Of a stretch of 54,569 bases of DNA, positions 1 to 6,775 are shown piece after piece. The first letter of the stretch is position 1. The number at the start of each line of letters is the position of its first letter. The position numbers and the translations under genes were made by a program. The stretch spans positions 1 to 54,569 of the forward strand of contig NZ_SMKL01000040.1 of assembly GCF_004348545.1 (NCBI RefSeq), given 5' to 3'. The notes beneath the pieces are model-generated. The model was not told the DNA's origin. It saw nothing but the letters and a program-made list of their open reading frames with translations, and ran no database searches. Origin of the DNA: Jiangella ureilytica. Its GTDB lineage: Bacteria > Actinomycetota > Actinomycetes > Jiangellales > Jiangellaceae.

Positions 1-95
1 ACCACGGGCTGACCAGCGCCCTTCTTCAGCCGCCGGCGAACAGGCCGCGCGGCCGCCAATGCTGCGCAGGTTCAGAAGATCGAATCGCGCGCAGG

Positions 96-587
96 TTGAC
101 AGTGGGAGTCTGCCGGGTGCACTTCCTACGCAACGTGCTGGCCCAGGTGCCCAAGGGCAACGCCGAGATGGTGGCCGCGGCGATCCGCACCATCTTCGCC
201 CAGCCCGACGCCGAGCACGTGCACGAGCAGTTCGACGTCATCGCCACCATGCTCGGCCGGCAACTGCCCAAGGTCGAACAGATGCTCCGCGACGCCGGCG
301 ACGATCTCCTCGCGTTCGCGGCGTTCCCGGTCGCGCACTGGAAAAAGGTCTGGTCGACCAACCCGCTGGAACGACTGAACAAGGAGGTCAAACGCCGCAC
401 CGACGTCGTCGGGGTGTTCCCCAACCCCGCCGCGCTGCTCCGACTCGCCGGCGCTGTCCTGGTCGAAGCGCACGACGAGTGGCAGGTCGCCGCCGAGCGT
501 CGCTATCTCTCCGAGACCTCCATGGCACTACTCACCCCGCCCACGACAGAAGAGGTGGTGGCCAAACCCGAGCTCATGACGGCATGA
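96..587 (+). pseudogene. IS256-family (Mutator-type) transposase, C-terminal remnant
   Basis: The reading frame holds only about the last 160 residues of a transposase that is normally a little over 400 residues long. It opens abruptly at the conserved CRVHFLRNVLA block and keeps WSTNPLERLNKEVKRRTDVV, which contains the third acidic residue (the E of NPLER) of the DDE triad. The first two catalytic aspartates and the N-terminal DNA-binding part are missing. Sequence before about base 108 does not continue the protein, so the 5' part was deleted or replaced. The TTG at 96 is only a convenient start. The remnant cannot transpose. It lies with other decayed genes between the window edge and a tRNA, which fits an old island. 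Confidence 0.85.
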
Positions 588-830
588 TCTAACCCACTGA
601 CCCGCACGGTGTTGACCAACTCCACCACTCCGCGGGACGTCACCCACTTGACCCACTTGATCGGACGATGTCGCCCGCTGTCGCCTGGTGGTGGTGACTC
701 TGCTGACGATTCGCTGACTGCCAGCCTCAACATTCGCCCATGGCGTGGTTGCTCATCGCTCGCGGAGGTACCCGCCTTAGCCGCAACGATGGCGTACCCA
801 GCAGACGAGGGTGACTCCTGCTCATGTCGC

Positions 831-1330
831 TCAGGGAGTCCATCGGCTACGTTCCGGATCGCAAAAGTGGTCTGCTCGGCCGCCCTGCCGGGTAGGCATT
901 GGCCGTCGATCAGCGCTCGATCCCCAATCGGTTCGTTCAAAGTGACTTCATAAGCGACCCATGCGTTGCCTTGGCAGTCCGCTGCTCCGGGGTTCTCAGG
1001 CTCCACCTGGAAGGTGACGACGATCTCGGAATCCGCGATCTCGACCTCGGGTGACAACACGTCACCGGTTACTCCGCTGTTGCATGCGAGACGCGAGACG
1101 AGCGCCGTGAAGCCGGTGGATGAGGCCGTGAGCCGCTGATCTGACTGCAGGTGCCACACAGCGGGAGCACGGTCCACTGCGGGGGCATGCGACGTTGCGT
1201 CACCCGGTATTGCGTCACTCGATTTCGGATCGGCACACGCCGACAGCATCGCCAACGCACCCATCCCCGTAAGGACGAGCGAGCCGATAGATCCCGGAGT
1301 GGGTCCGACGAGCGGCATCTGTCGAATCAT
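831..1330 (-). pseudogene. Small lipoprotein gene, frameshifted near its 3' end
   Basis: The N-terminus has a lipoprotein signal: a hydrophobic stretch ending in the lipobox LSAC (about residue 31), followed by a Ser/Pro-rich linker. The body (about residues 60-150) contains conserved-looking Cys-bearing segments such as LACNSGVTGDV and DGQCLPG. At the A-run at 863-866 (a T-run on the coding strand) the frame slips. Adding one T would give TTFCDPERSRWTP and a stop at 831, a natural end of about 167 residues. As it stands, the frame reads on to 503 across intergenic and IS-derived sequence. Start is ATG at 1330, with an ATG five codons in as alternative. Function is unknown. The single-base slip could be real decay or a sequencing error. 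Confidence 0.6.
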
Positions 1331-1395
1331 CCGCCCGGCCAGGGCCTCACGCCAGTACGCACACCCAGCGCCCTCACGCCGGGCCTCGGGCGGCG

Positions 1396-1629
1396 AAGAT
1401 CAAGCCGATCGCGCCGCACAACCTGCGCGACACCGCGGCCAGCCTCGCCATCGATGCCGGGGCCTCGGTCGTCGCCGTCGCCCAGATGCTGGGACACGAG
1501 GACGCCGCGACGACGCTGCGCCACTACGCCAGCCTGTTCCCCGACGACCTCAGCGACGTGGCCAAGCGGATGAACACGAAGGCTCGCACCGCTCGCGACG
1601 GCCGGTCCCGACGACCGGAAGCCGCCTAG
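1396..1629 (+). pseudogene. Tyrosine site-specific integrase, C-terminal remnant
   Basis: This is the last ~77 codons of a phage/ICE-type tyrosine recombinase, ending in TAG at 1627. Visible catalytic-core elements are the HNLRDT box (His and second Arg), the QMLGHED box (His) and the nucleophile Tyr in RHYASLFPDD. The first catalytic Arg, the SAM-like core-binding domain and the N-terminal arm-binding domain are absent. No homologous sequence is visible in frame upstream of about 1390. Its 3' end lies 73 bp from the 3' end of a tRNA-Arg, the usual position of an integrase beside its attachment site. It is the clearest sign that an integrative element once occupied the sequence to the left. 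Confidence 0.8.
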
Positions 1630-1702
1630 TTACCGACCACGTACCGACCAACCGCCGACCCGAGAGGAGGTGTCCATGATCGAGATGTGCTCTGAGCTGG
1701 GC

Positions 1703-1775
1703 GCGCCTGGAGGGACTCGAACCCCCGACCAAGAGCTTAGAAGGCTCCTGCTCTATCCGACTGAGCTACAGGCGC
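1703..1775 (-). tRNA. tRNA-Arg, anticodon TCT
   Basis: This 73-nt cloverleaf read on the minus strand has acceptor arms GCGCCTG/CAGGCGC (perfect 7 bp) and a D-stem GCTC/GAGC. The anticodon stem is GGAGC/GCTCT with loop CTTCTAA, giving anticodon TCT for AGA codons. The T-arm is GGGGG TTCGAGT CCCTC. CCA is not encoded. The 3' end faces left, towards the integrase remnant. That is the orientation expected if a mobile element had used the tRNA 3' end as its attachment site. Confidence 0.95.
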
Positions 1776-1805
1776 ATGGCGGACACGGACATTGTGACCG
1801 AAAGA

Positions 1806-2363
1806 TCAGCCCTCCTGCACGGGCCGGCCGAGGCCGTCCACCACCCGTGCGCCCGGCCAGGCAGCGAGGACCGCGCCCGGAACCGTCAGTTTGGATCCGC
1901 GCACACCGCTGCCGACCACCGCGAAGGGTAGCGCGGCGACGGCGGGGTCGACCAGGATCGGCCAGTCCGAGGGCAGCCCCAGAGGCGTGATGCCGCCGTA
2001 CTCCATGCCGGTCGCCGACACCGCCTCCGACATCGGCAGGAACGACGCCTTCCGCACCCCCAGGATCCGGCGTACCACTCCGTTGACGTCGGCGCGTGTC
2101 GTCGCCAGCACCATGCAGGCGGCCACGTACGAGACGCCCTCGCGCTTGCCGGCCACGACGACACAGTTCGCCGACTCCGACAACGACACGTCGTAAGCAG
2201 CACAGAAGGCGGCGGTGTCGGCCAGCGACGCGTCGATCGGTGCCACGTACACCGACGCAGCCGACGAGGACCCCTCCAGTGCGGATTTCACCGGCCCCGC
2301 GAGCAGGTCGGGACGGGACAGCGCCGGCTCCGTCTCGAGCCGGCCGATCTTCGGCGTTGTCAC
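1806..2363 (-). CDS. YbaK/EbsC-type aminoacyl-tRNA deacylase
   Basis: This 185-residue protein shows the YbaK/ProX editing-domain pattern from about residue 55 on: AAYDVSLSESANCVVVAG, the VLATTRADVNGVVRRILG helix and EAVSATGMEYGGITPLGLP. Family members hydrolyse mischarged tRNAs in trans, often Cys-tRNA(Pro) or Ala-tRNA(Pro). Which substrate this one uses cannot be read from the sequence. Start is GTG at 2363, 6 nt after a TAGCAT hexamer. The gene is divergent from a NUDIX gene whose promoter core overlaps its own. About 50 extra N-terminal residues precede the domain, as in many actinobacterial members. Confidence 0.85.
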   Translation of the reverse strand: MTTPKIGRLETEPALSRPDLLAGPVKSALEGSSSAASVYVAPIDASLADTAAFCAAYDVSLSESANCVVVAGKREGVSYVAACMVLATTRADVNGVVRRILGVRKASFLPMSEAVSATGMEYGGITPLGLPSDWPILVDPAVAALPFAVVGSGVRGSKLTVPGAVLAAWPGARVVDGLGRPVQEG

Positions 2364-2369
2364 CCCTCG

Positions 2370-2379
2370 ATGCTACGGT
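2370..2379. promoter_or_regulatory. Overlapping divergent -10 hexamers (YbaK / NUDIX)
   Basis: The 10 bp ATGCTACGGT carry TAGCAT on the minus strand (2375-2370, 6 nt before the GTG at 2363) and TACGGT on the plus strand (2374-2379, 9 nt before the GTG at 2389). The two hexamers share the central TA, so RNA polymerase should be able to melt this site for only one direction at a time. This is inference from spacing. Confidence 0.5.
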
Positions 2380-2388
2380 CCCGTCTTC

Positions 2389-3126
2389 GTGGCCCTCTTC
2401 CCACGCCTGCGCGTCTCCGCCTATGTCATCTGCGTCGACGACGAGCGGGTCCTGCTCTCCCGTTGGATCGGCTACGACGGACCGCAGTGGTCGCTGGCCG
2501 GCGGCGGCCTCGACCCGGGCGAGAACCCGCAGCAGGGCGCCCTGCGCGAGCTGTTCGAGGAGACCGGCTACGTCGGCGAGCTCGACGCGCTCCTCGGCAT
2601 CGACGTGCAGCACTTCGAGAGTGATCGGCACGTGCCCGAGGGGTACGACGGCGTCGACGTGCATGCCGTGCGCATCGTCTACCGCGGCCACGTCACCGGC
2701 GGCGAGCTGACGCACGAGGTCGGCGGCACCAGCGACCTCGCCGAGTGGGTCCCGCTCGACAAGCTCTCCAGCCTCGACGCCGTCCCTCTCGTCGCGATCG
2801 GCATGGCCATGAACGACGGCGACGGCGTGCCGGTCGCGCGGGTCGGGCCGAACCCGCCGATCGCCGACGGCGTCCGGGTCGAGCTACGCGTCGCGGCCTT
2901 CGGACACCGGGCCGACGGCGCCACCGCCGGCGGGCTGCTCGCCCACGGCGATGACCCGGTCGAGGTCGTCCGGGCGGCCTTCCTCGAGCAGCGGGGCGAG
3001 GAGGTCACCGTCGGGCCACCTCGCGACGCGAGCGGCACCGTCGAGCCCAGGGAGGACGGCGGCGACGACGGCGGCAGTGTGCGCTGGGTGGTCCGGCTCG
3101 ACTACGACGTCATCGGGGCCGGCTAG
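2389..3126 (+). CDS. NUDIX hydrolase with C-terminal extension
   Basis: The 245-residue protein begins with the NUDIX fold. The NUDIX box runs from GGGLDPGEN to RELFEETGY (about residues 39-62), with the conserved G-x5-E-x7-RE-x2-EE-x-G spacing, so the metal-binding glutamates are intact. Such enzymes hydrolyse nucleoside-diphosphate-linked compounds; the substrate is not predictable here. Residues from about 150 to the end (starting near DGDGVPVARVG) lie beyond a normal NUDIX domain and have no fold I recognise. Start GTG 2389 fits both the domain start and the upstream TACGGT hexamer. The 3' end overlaps the convergent MFS gene by 17 bp. Confidence 0.85.
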   Translation: MALFPRLRVSAYVICVDDERVLLSRWIGYDGPQWSLAGGGLDPGENPQQGALRELFEETGYVGELDALLGIDVQHFESDRHVPEGYDGVDVHAVRIVYRGHVTGGELTHEVGGTSDLAEWVPLDKLSSLDAVPLVAIGMAMNDGDGVPVARVGPNPPIADGVRVELRVAAFGHRADGATAGGLLAHGDDPVEVVRAAFLEQRGEEVTVGPPRDASGTVEPREDGGDDGGSVRWVVRLDYDVIGAG

Positions 3127-4411
3127 GACCCCCGCCCGGCGCGGGCTGCCGGTCGTTCATCAGCCGGAAGGCCGGGACGACGAACGGCCCGAGCGTCAGC
3201 AGGAATGTGGCGGCCGCGGCGACCGCGAGCGCTGCCTGGACGCCCGCCTGGTCGGTGAGCGCACCCACCATGACCGGTCCCAGCGGGATGCCGGTCCAGG
3301 CGAACGCCTTGACCGCGCCCAGCACCCGGGGCTGCATGTCGGCCGGGATCCGCTCGTACTGCACCGCGCCGATGACCGGGTTGACGCCGCCTCCCGCCAG
3401 ACCGCACAAGCCCGCGGCCACCACGACGGGCAGCACGGTGTCGCTGAGGGCGAGACTCGCGAACAGGGGTGATCCGCCGACCAGGAGTCCCACGGCGAAG
3501 ACCAGCCACCGATTCACCCGCGGCGCCACCCACGCCCCGACCAGGCTGCCCGCCAGCGAGCCCAGCCCGGAGGCGGCCGCGACGGCGCCCACGGCGGCCA
3601 CCGGCAGCTCGTTGTGGCGCACCCACGACGGGAGCAGCACGCTCAAGAAGCCGGCGCTGAGCGTGTTCGTGGCGGCGATCACGACCACCAGGGCGCGCAA
3701 CACGGGGTCCCGGGCGAGGAACGCGACGCCGGTGGCGATCCGGCGCAGGTAGGGCTCGGCGGCATCGGATCCGGCGCCGACGGTGACCGGAACCAGCAGC
3801 CCGACCAGCGCCGACGCCACCACGAACCCGCCGGCGCTGGCCAGCAGGACCAGCGGCGCGGACATCAGGGTCAGCAGCACCGCGGCCAGCGGCGCGCCGA
3901 GCAGGGCGCCGGCCTGGCTGGCCGACGCGTGCAGGCCGGCCGCGCGTTCCAGCGGTGTCCGGCTCAGCGCCGCGGTGCGCGGAACCAGCGGTGCGCTGCC
4001 GCAGTCGGCCAGGCCGCGCAGGGCCCCGACCGCGCACACCACGGCGACGAGCGCGCCGTAACCGAGTCGGCCGGCCACGAACAGCGCCGGCACGGCCAGC
4101 AACAACAACCCGGCGAGCAGGTTGGCCAGCCAGCTGGCTCGGCGCGGGCCGAAGCGCTCGACCCAGGGTCCGCCCATCGCCTGCATCGCGACGTACGGGG
4201 CCATCTCGGCGAGGACGACCAGTCCGGTCCGGGTGGCGCTGCCGGTCGTGCCGAGCACCAGCCACGGGATGGCGATCGCGGACACAGCGGTGCAGGTCGT
4301 CGAGATCAGGTAGGCCGTCAGCATTGCGGCGAGCGGCAGCCGGCGGCGCCGCGTCGTCGCCTCGGCCGTCGACGGCGCCAGGCTCACCGACCGCTCCTCC
4401 GCCTGGTTCAC
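3110..4411 (-). CDS. MFS transporter (drug/siderophore-exporter type)
   Basis: This 433-residue protein has about twelve hydrophobic segments. The loop WVERFGPRRASW after the second segment is a recognisable variant of the MFS signature D-x2-G-R-R. The layout, with short N-terminus and basic C-terminal tail, is that of the MFS_3/EntS-like exporters. It should export a small molecule across the cell membrane; the cargo is unknown. It starts at GTG 4411, overlapping the upstream ArsR-type regulator by 4 bp (GTGA), so the two are co-transcribed and probably translationally coupled. Being under a local regulator suggests substrate-induced expression. Confidence 0.85.
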   Translation of the reverse strand: MNQAEERSVSLAPSTAEATTRRRRLPLAAMLTAYLISTTCTAVSAIAIPWLVLGTTGSATRTGLVVLAEMAPYVAMQAMGGPWVERFGPRRASWLANLLAGLLLLAVPALFVAGRLGYGALVAVVCAVGALRGLADCGSAPLVPRTAALSRTPLERAAGLHASASQAGALLGAPLAAVLLTLMSAPLVLLASAGGFVVASALVGLLVPVTVGAGSDAAEPYLRRIATGVAFLARDPVLRALVVVIAATNTLSAGFLSVLLPSWVRHNELPVAAVGAVAAASGLGSLAGSLVGAWVAPRVNRWLVFAVGLLVGGSPLFASLALSDTVLPVVVAAGLCGLAGGGVNPVIGAVQYERIPADMQPRVLGAVKAFAWTGIPLGPVMVGALTDQAGVQAALAVAAAATFLLTLGPFVVPAFRLMNDRQPAPGGGPSRPR

Positions 4412-5082
4412 GGAACGGGCCTCTCACCGCCGGGATGCGGGTCGGGCAGCAGCTGGAACTGGAACACCGCCCGCTCCCGCCGCGGCCCGTCCGGCGGCTC
4501 CACTTCGTCCGGTCCCCCCGGCCCGCGCGCCCGATCGGCCTGGTCGCGGCGGTACCGGGCGACGAGGGCGAGGATCTGCCCGGACAGCTCCCTGGCCTCC
4601 GTGTGCGTGAGGCTCAGCGAGGCCTCGCCCAGCTGCCACGGGAGCGTGGCGAGCTCGTCCCGGCGCTCGACCAGCGTGCCGATCCAGGACAGCACGCGCT
4701 CGTAGGCGACCTGGGTCACCGTGCGCAGGTACTGCTCGGCCAGTTCTATCTGTTCGACGTCGCCGGCCTGCCCGGGAACCCGGAAGGAGAACGTCGTCGC
4801 CTCGTGGGCGGCCCGCCACCAGCGGTCGCGCCGGTTGCCCAGCGACGGGTCCTCGACGACGAGCCCGGCGGTCGCCATGATCCGCAGGTGATAGCTGCTG
4901 ACTCCGCTGGACTGGCCGATGCGCTCGCCCAGCCGGGAAGCCGTCTGCGGACCGTCCTCGCGCAGCAGCCGGAGCAGGGTGAGCCGGACCGGGTGGGACA
5001 GAGCGCGCACGTTCAGCGGGGTCAGCAGGTCGTGGCGGTCCGGATCGAACCACGGCGGCGGCCACGCGTGGGGATCTGGCAT
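4408..5082 (-). CDS. ArsR-type winged-helix transcriptional regulator
   Basis: The 224-residue protein has a winged helix at about residues 25-90: LSHPVRLTLLRLLREDG, then SSYHLRIMATAGLV as the recognition helix, then the wing RRDRWWRA. No ArsR metal-binding cysteines are visible, so it more likely senses an organic ligand. The C-terminal half is a longer ligand/dimer region. It is first in an operon with the MFS exporter (4-bp overlap) and is probably autoregulating, because GCAAA-type inverted repeats overlap its promoter. Start ATG 5082 lies 6 nt after TAGTCT, consistent with a leaderless mRNA. Confidence 0.85.
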   Translation of the reverse strand: MPDPHAWPPPWFDPDRHDLLTPLNVRALSHPVRLTLLRLLREDGPQTASRLGERIGQSSGVSSYHLRIMATAGLVVEDPSLGNRRDRWWRAAHEATTFSFRVPGQAGDVEQIELAEQYLRTVTQVAYERVLSWIGTLVERRDELATLPWQLGEASLSLTHTEARELSGQILALVARYRRDQADRARGPGGPDEVEPPDGPRRERAVFQFQLLPDPHPGGERPVP

Positions 5083-5088
5083 GGAGCC

Positions 5089-5129
5089 AGACTAAAACCG
5101 CAAACGGATTTTGCAAAGGGTTTCTGCAA
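5089..5129 (-). promoter_or_regulatory. Promoter with GCAAA/TTTGC operator array
   Basis: On the minus strand, TTGCAA (5116-5111), a 16-nt spacer and TAGTCT (5094-5089) form a promoter ending 6 nt before the ATG at 5082. Overlapping it are GCAAA-N5-TTTGC (5100-5114) and TTGCA-N9-TGCAA (5111-5129). These are two abutting inverted repeats that would block the -35 and the spacer. This is the likely binding site of the ArsR-type regulator encoded immediately downstream. Confidence 0.55.
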
Positions 5130-5141
5130 TCCGGGCCCGTG

Positions 5142-6056
5142 CTACGACGCGAGCTGAAACCGCCAGACGATCGCCATGGGGCTGCCCTCGTAGGCGGCGT
5201 TGGCGGCGTCGGGGATGAGCGGGTGCAGCGACCAGATGTTCGGCGGCGTGCCCGGCGGCGACGGCGGCGGAGGCGGCCCGGCCGCCCCCGGCGGAAGGCC
5301 GTCGCCGTCGACGAAGGGTGAGGGCCGCATGGGCTCCTCGCAGTGCCGGACCTCGAAGCCCAGCGGCAGCGCGGCGGCCAGGTACTCGCTGGCCAGCCGG
5401 CTGCGGTTGGCCAGGTAGCCGGGCGACCCGTCCGGCCCGGCGACCACGATCGGGAGGCCGGTGTCGCCCAGCCGGCCCCGCGGGTCCGATACCACCAGCG
5501 ACCCGCCCGGGCGCAGCACGCGGGCGAACTCGGCGAACACGGGGCGCAGGTCGGGCACGTGCGCCAGCGCCAGCGCGCACACCACGACGTCCACCGTCGC
5601 GTCCGGCACCGGCAGCGACGCCAGCTCGCCCAGCAGGAACCGGCCCGCCGGCACCTTGGCCCGGGCGAGCGCCAGCATCTCCGGCGAGCTGTCCACGCCG
5701 ATCACCGTGTGCCCGAGCTCCGCCAGATGCGCCGCGTGCCGCCCGGTCCCGCAGGCCGCGTCCAGCGCGACCCCCACCGGGACTCCGTCGAGCTGCGCCC
5801 TGACCAGCGGGCCTTCGATGTCGAGCAGCTGGTTGCCCGGCCGGTCGTAGCCCGCGGCCCACGAGCCGTACGCCTCGGCGGATGTCAGCTCCATGGCCGA
5901 GCCGCCGGGTCCCAGCTCGCCGGCGCGGTCGAGCAGCGAGCGGATCTCGGCCAGCCGGTCGGCCACGAACGCCTCGTCGTGCCGGCCGGCGAACGCGCGC
6001 AGCAGCGCGACGCCCTCGAGCCCCAGCAGGTACGCGAGCGGATGCTGATGGATCAC
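5142..6056 (-). CDS. SAM-dependent class I methyltransferase
   Basis: This 304-residue protein has a Rossmann methyltransferase core. Motif I is LDAACGTGRHAAHLA (about residues 96-110), the acidic ribose-binding strand is VIGVDSSPEML, the post-I motif is DVVVCALALAHVPDL and motif III is LRPGGSLVVSDPRG. About 60 N-terminal residues form an extra helical segment, and a Pro-rich stretch (GPPPPPSPPGTPP) lies near the C-terminus. The methyl acceptor is unknown. Start GTG 6056 lies 6 nt after TAGGCT. It is a single gene between the ArsR operon promoter and a PEBP gene. Confidence 0.85.
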   Translation of the reverse strand: MIHQHPLAYLLGLEGVALLRAFAGRHDEAFVADRLAEIRSLLDRAGELGPGGSAMELTSAEAYGSWAAGYDRPGNQLLDIEGPLVRAQLDGVPVGVALDAACGTGRHAAHLAELGHTVIGVDSSPEMLALARAKVPAGRFLLGELASLPVPDATVDVVVCALALAHVPDLRPVFAEFARVLRPGGSLVVSDPRGRLGDTGLPIVVAGPDGSPGYLANRSRLASEYLAAALPLGFEVRHCEEPMRPSPFVDGDGLPPGAAGPPPPPSPPGTPPNIWSLHPLIPDAANAAYEGSPMAIVWRFQLAS

Positions 6057-6062
6057 CGTTGC

Positions 6063-6068
6063 AGCCTA
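6063..6068 (-). promoter_or_regulatory. Leaderless-type -10 hexamer TAGGCT
   Basis: TAGGCT on the minus strand ends 6 nt before the GTG start of the methyltransferase at 6056. No Shine-Dalgarno is visible in that gap. Confidence 0.45.
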
Positions 6069-6100
6069 GGAACCGGCCGCGGCAGTCCTCAACGCGATAT

Positions 6101-6622
6101 TCAGTGCGAGTAGACCGGCACCACCAGGCCGCGCGCCAGTGTGTGCAACGCGAGGTTGAACGAGACGACGGCGGGCGAGGCGTCGCCGTCGACCCCCAGC
6201 GTCTCGACGTCGACGGCGTGGACGACGAAGAAGTACCGGTGCGGCATGTCGCCCTGGGGCGGCGCGGCGCCGAAGTACTCCGTCGTGCCGGCGTCGTTGC
6301 GGACGGCGAACGCCGGGTAGGGCAGGCCCGCACCACGGGCCAGCGAGGTCGCCGTGGCCGGGAGGTCGACGACGACCCAGTGCCAGAACCCACTCGGCGT
6401 CGGCGCGTCGGGATCGAAGCACGTGACGGCGTAACTGCGGGTGCCGTCGGGCGCGCCGGACCACGACAGCTGCGGCGAGAGGTTCGACCCGCCGGCGTCC
6501 GTGGAGATGAAGTCCTTCGCGAGCTGCTCGCCGTCACTGACGTCGTCGCTGGTCAGCGTCATGGAGCCGACGGCGGGGAGCAGGGCGTAGGGGTCCGGCG
6601 GGATGGGACGTTCCAGCGACAT
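6101..6622 (-). CDS. YbhB/YbcL-type phosphatidylethanolamine-binding-like protein
   Basis: The 173 residues match the bacterial PEBP/RKIP-like family. Visible blocks are the anion-pocket segment CFDPDAPTPSGFWHWVVVDLP (about 68-88) and GDMPHRYFFVVHAVD (about 124-138). Family members bind small anionic ligands in the cytoplasm, and their physiological role in bacteria is largely unclear. Start ATG 6622 is supported by GGAGGA (6632-6627). It is transcribed away from the dynamin-like pair, with about 150 bp between. Confidence 0.88.
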   Translation of the reverse strand: MSLERPIPPDPYALLPAVGSMTLTSDDVSDGEQLAKDFISTDAGGSNLSPQLSWSGAPDGTRSYAVTCFDPDAPTPSGFWHWVVVDLPATATSLARGAGLPYPAFAVRNDAGTTEYFGAAPPQGDMPHRYFFVVHAVDVETLGVDGDASPAVVSFNLALHTLARGLVVPVYSH

Positions 6623-6775
6623 CGAGTCCTCCGTGGCAGGCGATCCGGCACGGCCGACGTTAGTCCATCGACTCCGCGGTGTGACTCGCCATGTGAACGA
6701 TTGGCATCAATGCCGCCATCACTCTTGGCCAGGGGCGGTGCGAGAGTGCAAGATTCGCCAGTGGATACCGCTGAG

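Noticed and set aside
503-830. C-terminal half of a 275-residue lipoprotein
   Set aside because: It is better explained as read-through after a one-base slip at 863-866 into intergenic and IS-derived sequence.
5882-6775. Extension of the first dynamin-like GTPase far upstream
   Set aside because: The added ~300 residues are Arg/Pro-rich sequence overlapping the methyltransferase and PEBP genes on the other strand; the likely start is near 6776.
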